Source: Heterotrichella gracilis
Taxonomy: Eukaryota > Sar > Xanthophyceae > Tribonematales > Xanthonemataceae
Assembly (NCBI GenBank): GCA_032358255.1
Contig: JAULBX010013651.1
Coordinates: 1-64,000 of the forward strand
Direction: 5' to 3'
DNA: 64,000 bases
Below the pieces are notes generated by a model. That model saw only the letters and a list, made by a program, of their open reading frames with translations. It was not told the DNA's origin and did not search any database. Shown in pieces: positions 46,801 through 59,137 of this stretch. A program made the translations under genes and the position numbers. Position 1 is the first letter of the stretch. Each line of letters opens with the position of its first letter.

Positions 46801-47886
46801 AAATGCCGCCGCCGCATCCCGCTCGCCCACCCCCGCCATGAGCACGTTTGCCGGGATGTCGATGTAGGCAGCGCCAGGGCGGCCCGAGGTTGCCGCAGCC
46901 ACTGCTGCTGCCACAATTCCGGGGATTTCGCTCAGGGATGATGCGCGTCCTGAGTACTTTGTAAACTGCTTTACCGCTGCGATTTGGTCCAGCTCCTGGA
47001 AGCCGCCCTTACCCAGCTCGCCCTGCGTGGATTTGTGTGCAGGGCGCTAGGGTTTCGGTTTAGGGTTTATGAAGCAGCTGACAATGATTGGGGCTACGGC
47101 GCCCCTGTGACAGATGAAACAGCTTGGCTACATGGAGTCCCTCCTGCCACGGAGCAAGGCGGCACTGGGTGCCATGAGTCATCACAAATAATGGCCGTCA
47201 TGCAATTACCTATCATACCTGATCAGCCGACCCTGAGATCATGATCATTGGCCAGCAGTTGACCATGGCGTTGCTCAGACCCGCACTGCCGTGCACAGCG
47301 CCTGGACCAGACACCGTCAGCAGCACGCCTGGAGAGCCAGTGAGGTACCCCGAGGCCCCCGCTGCATAGCCTGCCGCCTGCTCGTTGCGGAAGCCGATGT
47401 AGCGGATGCCTGCCGCCTGCGAGAGTGAGTGTCGAGGGAATGGGTGAGGGGTGCATGTTGGGGTTCTGGGTGCTGGGCGCTCATGCGCATGTAATGGAGG
47501 GCACCATGGTATCAACCCCTAAGGGTGAGAAATGCATTGTGAGCACACTGACAGATGCGTGCATGGATATGCACAGGCAGTTGTTGTTGGTCAGACGGAA
47601 ACATCAATAGTACCCAAGTGGTGCTCAACTTTTACATGATGCTCCTGAAAACACTCGTGCAATTGGTTTGGTACCTGTATTTGTAAACATGCCCAGCCGA
47701 CATCTGTACTTGTGAGTTCCAGTCTTATTTTCATGGGAATGTAATGCATGAAATGCAATCTTAAATCATCTCTCACCTGCGCCGCTGACGCCAGCTGTGT
47801 GACAGGTATACCCACCACCCCGTACATGTAGCGCACACCTTGCTGCGCCAGGGCCTGCGCCACCAGGGCATAGCCATCCACAGTGC
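43844..47886 (-). CDS. HACL1: Oxalyl-CoA decarboxylase / 2-hydroxyacyl-CoA lyase (5' exon not found)
   Basis: Eight exons found: 47886-47777, 47416-47219, 47022-46694, 46198-45998, 45781-45664, 45482-45220, 44800-44618, 44189-43844 (1748 bases, 582 codons). They lead back to a splice acceptor, so a short first exon with the ATG lies upstream of 47887. The ThDP-enzyme layout is complete: [20 protein letters not shown] and [12 protein letters not shown] (the Glu that activates ThDP), the central domain with [29 protein letters not shown], and the ThDP motif GDSAFGFS ... [10 protein letters not shown]. The enzyme cleaves oxalyl-CoA to formyl-CoA and CO2, or 2-hydroxyacyl-CoA to formyl-CoA and an aldehyde; plants use this family in oxalate breakdown. 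The C-terminal AKM fits a peroxisomal PTS1. The tandem AAE3 gene upstream favours the oxalyl-CoA role. Confidence 0.92.
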
Positions 47887-48802
47887 CTGGCAATAGGGGG
47901 TGGCATGTGAGATGTGAAGGTGGGCAAGTTGCCTAGGCATGCTATGTGGCAGCTGCCATTGCTGTACATGCATATTGATGTGTTGCAACCAAGCTGGGCA
48001 GCAGCGGGTGACATGCATGAGCAAATGCATGCATGGAGTGCAAGCGCTGCATGACTTGTGTATTTTGCAAGTGCTGCATGACTGGTAGTGTCGACGCAAT
48101 GGTATGTGCACGAGAACATCAAACTGTGTGAGGATAGGAGAATCAATTTTGACTGTAGAAAGCAGGCACCAAAAAATTTGGTGGTGTACAAATTACAGGA
48201 CATTCTATTGGAATCATCTACAAAGGTATGAAGGACACTTCAATTTGCTTGCTAAGTTGGTCCAGTGGCTGAGCATGGCAAAAGTGAATGTACACCACAT
48301 TACAGCATTTCAAGTACATCATGCTGCAATGGGAACACTGCCAACATGGCTGGAAAACCAATTGGCACGCGCAAATCCCTTGAACAGCCTTACAGATCCC
48401 AGACTATCAGTTACGTGTTCCTGCTTGGTGTGTCTTGCCCAGGTAGACAGGTTAGCACTGCTGGCTGTGCCTCACCCAAGTGGCGCAAGTGTCACAGCTT
48501 GTCAAACCCCGTGCACGCAGTGTGGCGGATGGTAGCACATCAAAAGACACGTGTGTGCAGCTTCCACAAGATTTGCGCCCCAAGTAAATGATTGATCTAT
48601 ACTTCGTAACGAGATTGGTTCAAAGATCGAAAACCCAGTGTCCCCTCACAATTGTTCGATATGTCCTAAAAAACAATGGATACTCTCATGCCCGTTTTTT
48701 TGCCGCTGCCTCTCCATTATAGGCCACCTGCTGCACCGCAACCTCCATCGCACCCCTCCTCCTCACGCTACCATGCACACGCTCTCTCCCTCCCCTCCCC
48801 TC
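47887..48802. other. Spacer between lyase and AAE3 genes
   Basis: This stretch must hold the missing first exon and promoter of the lyase gene and the 3' UTR of AAE3, which both read leftward. I could not place the first exon. AT-rich middle; no other feature. Confidence 0.45.
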
Positions 48803-51800
48803 TCACAGTTTACACATGATGCGGGGCTGACCTGTAGCGGGGGCAGACGTGGATGTGGCGCCAGCAGCGGTGTTGGCCCGTGTCACCGTGCCCGGTGCGT
48901 TTTCCTTCATGAAGTGTCCCACCATAAATCGGCGCTGGATCTTGCCCGTGGCAGTCTTGGGCAGCTTGTCCGTGATGAAGATCTTCTCGGGGACCTGGGT
49001 GCAGGGGGCGGGTTTCAGCACAAGTGGCAGTGTGTTGGGCAGGAAAACCAAACATCGACACACACCAGGGTAATGCCTTGGACAGCAGCAATATGACCCG
49101 AGGCAGCACCATTCGCAGGCTGCAAAAGAACCCATGAACCCCATTTCAATAAGACACTAAACCCCCTGCAATCCACAGCTCTTAACCCTGGTCATCAAAA
49201 CACTACAGCCCTTCCTACTTTACCAGCTGGTCCCCTGCAAGATTTTTCTTCCTACCTTGAACTTTGCCAGCTTCTCCCCTGCGTGCCTCTGTATGTCCTT
49301 GATGACCTGGTCAGGGTTGGGCACAGGGCCAGTCAGCACCACCGCTGCAGCCACCACCTCCCCGTACTTGTCATCTGGGGCGCCAAAGGCAACAGCCTCA
49401 GTCACCAGGGGGTGCGAGAGCAGCACACCGTCCACCTGCGGGGAGGGTTCGGCACCAAGGTCATAGTTTTGGCACTGGAATTAGGGTTTTAGTGCCGAAG
49501 GCCACAGCATTAGCCACCAGGAGGTGTAGCAGAGGCACGCCATCCACTACAGGCAGGGGTTGGGCAATTGAGTGGAGTGTTTGGGCAGGACGGTTCAGGT
49601 GTTGCAAAGTCATGGAAGGGGGGCTGGTGCTGAGGTGGAACAGCAGCAAGCCATCCACGTATAGGCAGGGGAAATTAGAGTTTTGTTTAGGCTAAAATCA
49701 CCCTACATCAGGGTTTTGCTGTGTTTTGGCCCACCTCAATGGGCGAAATCTTCTCCCCTCCCCTGTTGATGAGCTCCTTGAGCCTGCCTGTGAGCGTCAC
49801 GTAGCCATCCGCATCCAGGAAGCCCTGGTCACCAGTGTGGAACCAGCCACCTGCAGGAGGGGAGACCATTAAAAACCCTATCCTAGGGTACACAGAAACC
49901 CTGGTGAGCACATTGGGACTATGTACACCCTTTGCTGATGGGTGGTGCTACGTGCCAGCCAAGCAGGCGCACAGCAACATGACAAGCCATCCTCGTTTTG
50001 CGGAAGTGCAAACGTGAATATGTACAACCTGTCATATTTGCGTTTTTTTGTTTTTACCTATCTGACCATTTAGGTTCAAAATGCGCGTAGCGCAGCCATC
50101 TGCAATGTTCCAGCTGGGCAAAAATTGGCATTGCAGCTGAGTCTTGAGGTGGGGTGCAAATGCCAGCTGACATGAACTTCCAGCTGCAGATGCAGCGAGG
50201 AGCATTTTTGACCCGTACCTGCATATGCCTCCTTGTTTGCGCTGGGGTTGTTGAGGTAACCGCTGGTCACATTTGGGCCCTGGATGCACACCTCCCCAAT
50301 GGTCCCTGTGGGGACCAGCTGGTTCTTGCCATCCAAAATGGCAACTTTCATGGACCCCTGGGATGTGCCCACAGTCCCTGGCTTATGGGGCCCATACTTT
50401 GGCAGCGGGTTGGATGTCATCTGGTGGGAGGCCTCAGTCATGGCGTACGCCTGGTGTGTGTGGAACGGCAAGTAAATGAGCAGATTTTGAGGGTTGTGAC
50501 AGAGCACAAGGCAAGGGGCTACAGTTGAGTGAGCTGGGAGAAGAAACCCAAGCTTTAGGTGAAGGTGCAAAGCATGTCTATAATCAGTGTTTTCCAAGAT
50601 GTGGCAACACGCATACCAAATGCATCTATAGAATACAATATAACAGGTTTTAAACAGTGAACATTTGGCCATACCTCCAGCACCGGCACTTTGAATGTTG
50701 CCTCCAGCTTGTGCAGGGTGGCTGGTGCAAGGGAGGAGCTGCATGACCTGATGAAACGCAGGGGGGGAGGGGAGCGCGCGGGGTAGTCCTGGGGCGCACG
50801 CGCAAGCAGCACCTGGGGACACGGGGGGGCGGCATGATGATCACAGACAGGAAAATGTTAGCGTGTAGCATGGAAAACTACAACAGTAACCCTGGGATCA
50901 GGGTTTACGATTGCGCGCTGACAAATTGGAGTAGCCCTAGACCATAAGTGAACAGCAGCCTTTGGCCAACATCATTGTGAGCAGCATCATAAATAAAAAT
51001 TTGAAGTATATTTGCCCTTTCAGCAACTAGGGAGTGCAATCCCAGTTGCATGTTTGCAGTACACCCACCTGGTGGATGGTTGGCACCGCTGTGTAAAAGG
51101 TTGCCCCATGCGCCACTGCGTCCTTCCAGAAGCTTGAGGCAGCAAACTTGCCACCAGCGGGCAGGATGACTGCGGCGTTGGCGGCCAGGGGGGCAAGGAA
51201 ACCTGGGCAAGGGGAGGGGAATGAAATCAGGTGCTGAAGGAGCGGAATGGGCATGCTCCATCCTCGTGAGGCAACCATTCCATGTTCCATGCACCATTGT
51301 TCGCCAAACCCATTCGCATCATACATACACCCGTGCCCAGCATCTCATCAACATGCATCCTTGGCAGGGTGTATGCCTCCCCACAGCCAATTTTCAACCA
51401 ATACAGCCAGCGGCATGCCATGTACTGCAGCTGCATCCAGGATGGGCAAATGGGGAACCTGCTATGGTGCACAATCACCCGCTCATTCTCCCATGCACGC
51501 ACTACCGAGGACCTACGTGCCAATGCCCTGCCACCCCCCATCCCTTGCAAGCCAGACCAACCACTTGTTGCCCCCCACCACCCAAGACCCTAGCTAGGGT
51601 TACCCCCCCCCACTGCAGCGCGCACCTGCCATCAGTCCGTGCACGTGGAACAGCGGCATGACCAGCAGGGAGCGGTCCCTGGGAGTGAACTCGTAGGTGG
51701 CCACGATGTTGGACAGGGAGGCCACCAGGTTGGCGTGGGTGAGGGGCACACCCTTAGGTCGGCTGGTGGTGCCGGAGGTGTGCAGGAACAGGGCCACGTC

Positions 51801-53300
51801 GGAGGGCTGGGGGGACTCCAGCAGGGGGGTGGAGGGGGGCGGGGGGTGGGGGTGGAAGGTCATGCCTAGCGCGGTGATGCGGGTGGTGAGGCCTGGGTGG
51901 GCAAAGGGGGAGATGGAAGGATGAGTATGACCAGGGGACCAGGGGAGTTCTCGCGAGGGCTTTGGGTCGTATAATCAGGCTGTGAAGAGGATGGCTGTCA
52001 ATATGAAGCCATCCTATAGCCCCAACATGAAACCATAGCTCTAAACCCTGACCAGCACGGAGATACCATTTATACGGTTTAGGGTTTTGAGCGATCCTCA
52101 CTAAATCCCCCGGGTAACCACCACACAGGTCACGTGACGCAGGGGCGCATGCCACCACTTGGCAACATATCGAGCGCCCGCCCCACTTACTTGGTGTGTA
52201 GTTCGCCTGCACGCCCCACACCGGCACCTTGATTTTGTCTGCCGCCTCCTGGGCAGCTGGCAGGCCACTGGCGGGTAGCACCAGCAGGCGGGTACCGGCA
52301 TCCTCCATGTAGAACTGGAACTCCTCCTGGGGGTGGTTTCCAAGGTTCAGCAACTTTCACTGAGCGCAAGATTATTGAGAGCATGATCTTGAACTTGAAT
52401 GACTCGAGTCATGTAATGGTTAATGCGTCCACCGGTACAGCCAAGTTGGCAAAGAAAGACAGACACCAGGTGCTGCAGACGCGCTTGTGCCCATCGCTAT
52501 CAACTTCGATGATGTGTGTGCACCATTGGTGGCACAGGCCCCCTAGGGTGGGCTAGGGTGGTGCCAGATCAGTGCAGGGTGAGAAGTGACGTGGGTTGTG
52601 GTAAGGGGACGCACCGCCTTGTACGCAGAGTTGAGCGGTGCGGCCACTGCGCGTGCAAGGGTTGCCCCCAAGAAGGCCACAACAAACTCCACCTGCGGCG
52701 GCACGCGTGGATAAGAGGCGCAGAGTGGTTTCAGGTGCACTACCAGTCCCATGTCAAGGAGGTGTACAAGGGTAAAGTGGCATTGCGTGCTAGGGACTAG
52801 TGGTTGGTGAGAGACACCACAACACAGGGCTTTGGCCAACTGCAATACAAAGAACGAGCAACAGGTAGGGTACCCACAGCGTGTCGTGCATACCCCACTC
52901 CCTGACCCTTCCTAGCTGGGATGGCTTCCGGGTGGAACCGTCAGGCAATGCACAAGACATGCCATAACCAACAGAGCACTGCACCCCTTCACTGCCGCAG
53001 GTTGAGAAGTTACACTACTGAGGAAGTTTGGTGCGGCATTCCATGACAGATAACGTCACTGTACTGTAAAGGTTACGGCATGACCCCCTTACAGCGCAAC
53101 CTGCCTCGTACCGTGTTTGTGTCCACAATGGTGACCACATCACCAGGCTTGACGCCGGTCCTGCGCAGCGTGTTAGCGAAGTACACCACCTGCTCCCTCA
53201 GCTGTGCCCGGGTGAGGGTTGGGCCCCCGCTGCCCAATAGCAGCGCTGGGGAGGCGTCTGCACCGTGCAGCACATCCTCAAAGGTGTGTAACCACGACAT
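48803..53300 (-). CDS. AAE3: AAE3-type oxalate--CoA ligase (553 aa)
   Basis: Ten exons: 53300-53112, 52692-52615, 52326-52191, 51892-51626, 51202-51069, 50812-50675, 50450-50219, 49850-49735, 49435-49256, 48994-48803; spliced 1662 bases. This is an acyl-activating (ANL) enzyme with [19 protein letters not shown] (P-loop), [49 protein letters not shown] (the oxalyl-CoA synthetase type of the YGMTE motif), [26 protein letters not shown] and the catalytic Lys of [12 protein letters not shown]. These match plant AAE3 and yeast Pcs60. The reaction is oxalate + ATP + CoA to oxalyl-CoA. The C-terminal CKL fits a PTS1. The next gene downstream, same strand, uses its product. Intron 8 contains broken copies of exon 9. 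Confidence 0.95.
49493..49671 (-). repeat. Two degenerate copies of AAE3 exon 9 start inside intron 8
   Basis: Exon 9 begins [20 protein letters not shown] (from 49435). Within the intron, 49493-49556 reads [18 protein letters not shown] and 49618-49671 reads MDGLLLFHL in the same orientation, each preceded by the same C-rich acceptor-like tract. They look like successive local duplications of the intron/exon border that decayed. Splicing must skip them. Confidence 0.75.
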
Positions 53301-54296
53301 GGCGACAACCGCAGTCCCTACTGTGCGGCAGCCTGTAGTACTACTTGATGTGATAAAAGGCCCAGCAAGTGTATGGGTTGTCTCAAGTGCTTGTGGATAG
53401 ACTTGTGAGTGTGTGAGTTGTTTCAGTAGGGCTGCATGCATGCACCCCGAAACTGCAGGGCCTGCGGGTAACCGGACGGAGTACGGTATATAACACCAGT
53501 CGGCGCATATGTTGCGATTAACAATGCCTTCCAAGGTACTCTTTGCGGCCACCATCCAGGATATATAGGCCACCGCAACGTTAGAACGCCTGAACGGTGG
53601 AGAAAGGGCGGGAGCAGGGCGCCCAAAACACGTGAGTGCTGAAGTGGCAAACCCTAGCCTAGGGTCTATATTGGCTAGGGTTACAAAACCTAGGCTGTAT
53701 GCACTGAGGAGAGTTTCCTGGTGTTTGTTGCGAGGGTAAGATGCTGACAAAATCACTCGGCCCGCTCCCTTGCTCTATTTTCGCACATCACCCTTACCAG
53801 TGATTCTCTGAGCCTTTGTGGATGCATCAGCTGCAACCAATGGTGCCACATGTTCCATGACACGTCCTGCCGATTGTAGTTGCGTGACGCCTGTGTAGCG
53901 CAGCATGAATAGTGTCAATTGGGTCAAGTTGGTTGCGAGGGAGTACAGGTGGGGACGAAAGCTCGCAAACTTGGCGTGCACTTGACCTTGCCTAATACAT
54001 TGCATATTAGAGACCTCGTCCCTTGAGTGGGTGCACACAGTAATAAATGCGTGGGAAATCATCTCTTACATCTACTATGTTAGATGGGTGCTAACACCCA
54101 CTATGTGAATAAAACTTGTGGGGTCATGGCATGGCGCTCAACATTGGTTCCCATTATTATTTTTACCTAACACAGGCACCTCTGTGGCAAAAGTGGTCTG
54201 AATAAAGCGTATGATACTCTAGCCTACCATTGAATGGTTCCTCACTGCATATGTATACAGTGCTTTTTTTTCTCGCAGGTGGTTGTCTGGCTATCA

Positions 54297-54335
54297 CTGA
54301 AGGTCACCTTCAGTCTCACAATGTCTGTGAGACTG
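54297..54335. repeat. Two adjacent perfect hairpins
   Basis: CTGAAGGT-C-ACCTTCAG (54297-54313) overlaps by three bases with CAGTCTCACA-ATGTC-TGTGAGACTG (54311-54335). An 8-bp stem next to a 10-bp stem, both perfect, is unlikely by chance. They lie about 140 bases upstream of the TATA-like box at 54473. Confidence 0.8.
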
Positions 54336-54472
54336 ACACCACCCTATTGCCGCCAGTAGCTCTAAGTGCACTGCCAAACTGCTGCTGGAGGTCAACGGTA
54401 TCTTGAAGATATCAGCTGCCAGTGGCATGCTCAACCGCCACGTAATATTAACACTTTGTGTACTGCTTACCG

Positions 54473-54480
54473 TATATAAG
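54473..54480 (+). promoter_or_regulatory. Orphan TATA-like box
   Basis: TATATAAG followed by GGGGGTCCC, without a convincing coding region directly downstream. It could belong to a non-coding transcript or be a distal start for the SDR gene (ATG at 55842). Motif evidence only. Confidence 0.3.
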
Positions 54481-55841
54481 GGGGTCCCTCGAAGGCTGCA
54501 CCCTTGCTAGCACTGGCTTGGGATGTACGCCACTGTGGCGAAGTAGATGGTGGCTACAGAGTCTGCATTTTTGGGCGGTGGTGGGCTGGAGTTGCTAAAG
54601 CACAGCTTATCTGCCGACTGGCAAGGGCCCCGGCATGCGCCATTGCAATGCACTGGCCAATGCCAATGGCCGCCAAAGCGTTGCAATGGCCGCCATGGCA
54701 TGCAATTCTAGGATCCCCAGGGATAAGAATATGAATACATAGTAGGCAGTGTGCGCAAGCTAGTGACCACAGCAACAATATATGCGCAGGGAGGAATCAT
54801 ATAACTATAAAGTTAATAGCTTGCAGTGCATGGAGCAGAATTCACCAGCTCGGTTGGAAAATCAAATTCCTTCGAAACACACCAGTACTGCCAGTTTGGC
54901 ACAAGCAAGCCCGAATGCTTCGTACTGCTGCAAAACATTTTTCGCCAGTGCGTTTTGGTCAGCGATTGAATTTCTGGCTCCACAGTAATCCCAGTCAGCC
55001 AAATGTTTGATCTTTGACCAGCATTGCATCGAGGCTGCAGTTGCACCGCTGCTTCTTGGCGGATTGGCGAAGCTAAGACAGCCGCAAAACCCTACCACCA
55101 CCACAAGCTTACCCGCACGTATACAAGCTCACGCTGCGCTTACGAACAAAAGTTTGCCACTTTAAAGTTTTCGGTGCAGCATGTTGTGCACATCAACCCT
55201 CGGAACCCGCTTGGCTCCGGCTTTTCGACCACAGGCGACAGGGTAAGTGTCACTTGGGCTTCCCTCGCGGAGGAACCCAGCCCATTGCACGGTGCTCTGC
55301 TGACCGCACTGTTAGTGTGGCACTGGCAGTCGTGGGGTCAGCTTGTGGTGCTGAGACAGCAATGTTTTGCAACCCATCGAGTTGCTTTATGCACGCAAGG
55401 TTGTACTCAGTGGGGGGGGCCAGCTCCAAGCCCCTGTCACAGTAGTCACAGCTGTGCTGCAGCAAGCCCACTCACACGCCCGTTCTCACCAGTTTCCCGC
55501 TTAAAAAATACAACGGGCTCCGGCTAAGACTCAGTTTGCAATCTGCCAAGTCTTGCAAAATTTATATGTATGTGCCTAGGCTGCACGACTTCATTCTGAA
55601 ACACTGAGTGACACCCTGTGACACATGTATGCATAGGTGTGCCACGTGGACATATGGAACCCCAACAACAACTTGGGTACAGTTTAGAAAGGAGTGCTGC
55701 ATGCAGTGAACTCTACGCATGAACTATAGTGCAGCTCCCTTGAAGCAAATCTGGCGTTTAACCCTGTTATGTGCTGCCTTTTCCAGTTTCTGCAGGCGCA
55801 CAATTCATCACACTCCATACCACACCAGGAGAGCTGTAACC

Positions 55842-58555
55842 ATGTCATCATCTGAAAAGCAAGGCATGGCCACCAAGGGCATGCCGGGGGCAGGGCAGAT
55901 TCCCGCGCAGAGCCAGCCTGGTGAGCCGGGGATTCAGAAGGACATGGAGGTGCAGCCAGTGACTACTGAGGTGCCCACAAAAGACCAAGGCGACGTCCTT
56001 ACCATGGAGACATACAAGGCCTCAGGTGATTCAGAAACAAACCAGCGTCACACCAGCATCACCGCTTGGCAACATGCACCTGATACCTATTTCAATACCT
56101 GATTTTTGCTGTATCACTGACAGTGCGCCGGGGGGTGCGCAGTATTAGCAAAGTGTCTGGGGAGAGATGGGGTGCTCTTTCACATATAATAATAAAATAT
56201 TCTCAGGGAATGGCCATTGTCCCTGCTGCAACAGATGCGCATGCGCTGGTGTGGCAAAGGTCATCTTAACCATATGTATGCATATGTATTATACAACATG
56301 CATTATCAAGTGTGTGCGCTTTCAGGCCTGTATATGCGCATGGCCAATCTCAACAAGGTCAGTTCAATATTCATGCAAGATGGTGAACTCCACGCAATGT
56401 TGTCAATTTTCGAAGCATCTCAAGACAAGTGTGTATAAGCGGTCCATGCAGGTTTACCTAGCTGGGGTCCCTGTCATTCGCTGCAGCATGCCAGTAGTTC
56501 ATGCCATGATTTCATTGCAGGTGTGCATATGTAAAGTTTGTTCCCCTGTTGCAGGCAAGCTGTCTGGCAAGGCGGCCTTGATCACTGGCGGTGACTCCGG
56601 CATTGGCCGTGCAGTCGCTGTCATGTTTGCGCGTGAGGGCGCTGACGTGGCGATTGCCTACCTGCCGGATGAGGAGGAGGACGCAAAGCAGACGCAGGAG
56701 ATAGTGGGCAAGGAGGGGAAGAAATGCGTGCTCATTGTAAGCAATTTCCTGCATCATTCATTCATGTTATACGAACATAGTGCTTTTAAGAAGGTTGATG
56801 TGTTGTATAGTCTGCACATTGTTTCCATATGCATGGCTATGCTATCCGCTCACTGATGAATTCAATTTAACGTTGCTTGCACTTCAGTACCAATCAGTGT
56901 ACTTTGGATCCATCTTGAGCTAGGTAGGTATCGTTCACAATTGCATGCATACTGGTGCACCATATAAACCTGCACACTAGTTGTGTACTTTGACAGTGGT
57001 TTGTCAGATATCCTAGACCAATGCGTGAATATAGTTCCCACCCTGCAGGCCAAGGACATTTCCAGCGAGGCCGCCTGCAAGGAGATTGTGCAGCATGTGG
57101 TGGATGACTTTGGCAAGCTGGACATACTGGTCAACAATGCGGCACAGCAGGTATGTAATATCACATTGTACTCTGCGCTAGGTCGTGTGAAGCCTTACGG
57201 TATGACGATCAACGTTGTTTTTATTTGACTCGAGAATCGTTCTGCTTGGCGCCATTGCCGACCAAGAGAAGTGTGACTGGGTGTGTGCATGATTGTGTGT
57301 AACAAAGGCCACAGCCATCCATATTACAATGCTCTATTTTAGTCTAAGAGCTATAAGAAATTCAATGTTAAAGTATGCTTGATTATTATAGTGTTATGGT
57401 ACTGTACACAGCATATGCCCCCAACATTGCACGTATCACCCACAACAGAACAGCCTCGCATCAATAGCAATGCATGCGTGCATGAATGCAAGCATACGCC
57501 TTGCCTTATTGCCCATCCTTTGCCCCCAACCCCGTGTGTGCCCGCAGCCCGTGACCCCCTCTGTGACGGATGTGGATGCCGCCACCCTTGAGCACACCTT
57601 CAAGGTCAACATCTTTGCGATGTTCTACTTGGTCAAGCACGCGCTGCCGCACATGAAGAAGGGGTCATCCATCATCAACACAACGTCCATCACAGCCTAC
57701 AGGGTAAGTTGGGCACACCAACCTGCAGGGCCATGATCGGATGTGCATTCATGATCACTGAAGTAAGTATGCCCCCCTGCATGCACTCGAGCCAGACCAC
57801 CCATTGGTACACGTGGTACCCAGGGGCCCGGCGTGTCTGAACATACTACGAATGATGTCAGAGGATCTGATCACTGATAATTTGTCAGACACGCCTGTAA
57901 AATTTCAACTTCAATGCCAGAGTGTACATCTTAAAAATGTCTTATTGTCCTACCCAGGGTAGCAAGTCTCTTCTTGAGTACTCCAGCACCAAGGGCGCAA
58001 TCGTGGGCTTCACGCGCTCTCTGGCGCAGCAGCTGGCGCCACAGGGGGTGCGGGTGAATGCAGTGGCGCCCGGGCCCGTGTGGACCCCACTCAACCCTGC
58101 TGCCAGGGATGAGGACAACCTTGCAAAGTGGCTGGAGAAGACCCCGCCGCTGGGGCGCATTGGGCAGCCAGGTGAGCGTCATGTGATGGTGGCAATGGAA
58201 CATGATAGGATGAAATGGAATCCTATTTCTCATTTCATTGATGGAGGAATAAGGGAGAGGATGCCTTGAGTGTAAGGCGGCACAGGCCAGTCATCTGATA
58301 CAGCCATGCTGTGGTGCTTCAAGCAGCTGGGTCCCACTGCCACTGCGGTGCATGTCATGGTGATGCTGCATGATGCATGATCACACCAGAATGCTTGGAC
58401 ATAATGACGCTGATGTGGTTCTGACAATGCCTCCCTTTCCCTCCCACCTTGCAGCCGAGATTGGTCCCAGCTACGTGTTCCTGGCCGGCCCCGACTCCAC
58501 CATGTTCACGGGCCAGGTGCTGCATCCCAATGGAGGGTCCGTCATCAATGCCTAG
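55842..58555 (+). CDS. SDR-family oxidoreductase, glucose/ribitol dehydrogenase-like (312 aa)
   Basis: Six exons: 55842-56025, 56555-56736, 57049-57150, 57548-57703, 57958-58171, 58455-58555; spliced 939 bases. A 55-residue N-terminal arm (PAQSQPGEPGIQKDM) resembles the PPQ-x-Q-x2-QPG-x-E-x-EM arm of bacterial YhdF/YhxC general-stress enzymes and plant ribitol-dehydrogenase-like proteins. The Rossmann domain has GGDSGIGR (about 73-80, NAD(P) binding), NNAAQQ (structural Asn), Ser of NTTSITAYR (about 203) and YSSTK (Tyr about 216, Lys about 220), so the catalytic tetrad is complete. The C-terminal PNGGSVINA ending is typical of this group. It is probably a stress-linked NADP reductase of carbonyls or polyols; the substrate is not known. 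No transit peptide is evident. Confidence 0.92.
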
Positions 58556-59137
58556 AAGGCTGGCGGTGCTGGCATGCCGCACGGCATGAGGATGGTTATC
58601 ATTGTTGGTTGCCACGGGATGTGGATTTTGGCGCTGTTTGCTGTTGCGTTTAGCTGTTGCTGCATTGTTACTGTTGAAACTGCTGTTTGAAAGACGGTGG
58701 TAGATCTCATTTTTTTACAAACACCATTTGCAACTACAGGGTGCGTACCTGGACGCTCTGATGTGGCATTAATTGTGATATGACATTTGTGGTGATAATC
58801 ACCACTGTTGATTCCATCAAATCAAGTTGCCATACCGGCACTTATTTTGTAACAGTTAGTAGAAAGATAAGGTGGCACTGAGGGCTTGACAAAGGCACAT
58901 ATCAGGAGCCAGTGGGAACTGTCAAAGGCTTTTGGAACATGTTGAAAACATTTTCTTTTTGTGAAAATATACTGGTTTCAGTGTTGCTGCCCACAAGGCA
59001 TCTTGCTCTAATCGCTCTTGTGCTAGCTCCTGTCCTGCCTAATATCCAACACATCATCACCCATTTACAGTGCCACCATGTCCTCCATAGCAGTGCCACG
59101 GCTTTCCTAGCAACCCCAACCCATCCACTCCGCCACC
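58556..59137. other. Spacer between SDR and transporter genes
   Basis: AT-rich, both neighbours read rightward. It holds the SDR 3' UTR and the transporter promoter. No structure or gene seen beyond a small GTGGTGATAATCACCAC palindrome near 58789-58805. Confidence 0.5.

Larger units (their letters stand above)
53301..55841. other. Long divergent spacer, AAE3 / SDR genes
   Basis: 2.5 kb without a supported gene. It contains AAE3 upstream DNA with CTAGCCTAGGG-type decayed repeats (53640-53695), a twin hairpin (54297-54335), an orphan TATA-like box (54473-54480) and two unsupported open frames (53775-54062 minus, 55024-55527 plus). A strong donor-like site GGGTAAGTG at 55240-55248 could end a 5' UTR exon of the SDR gene. 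Confidence 0.45.

Noticed and set aside
53775-54062. 95-codon minus-strand frame with real ATG
   Set aside because: No domain, no partner exon, and the neighbouring sequence is decayed repeat. Cannot be excluded as a small gene.
55024-55527. 167-codon plus-strand frame
   Set aside because: No recognisable domain; composition changes along its length; a strong intron donor inside suggests it is non-coding or a leader exon.
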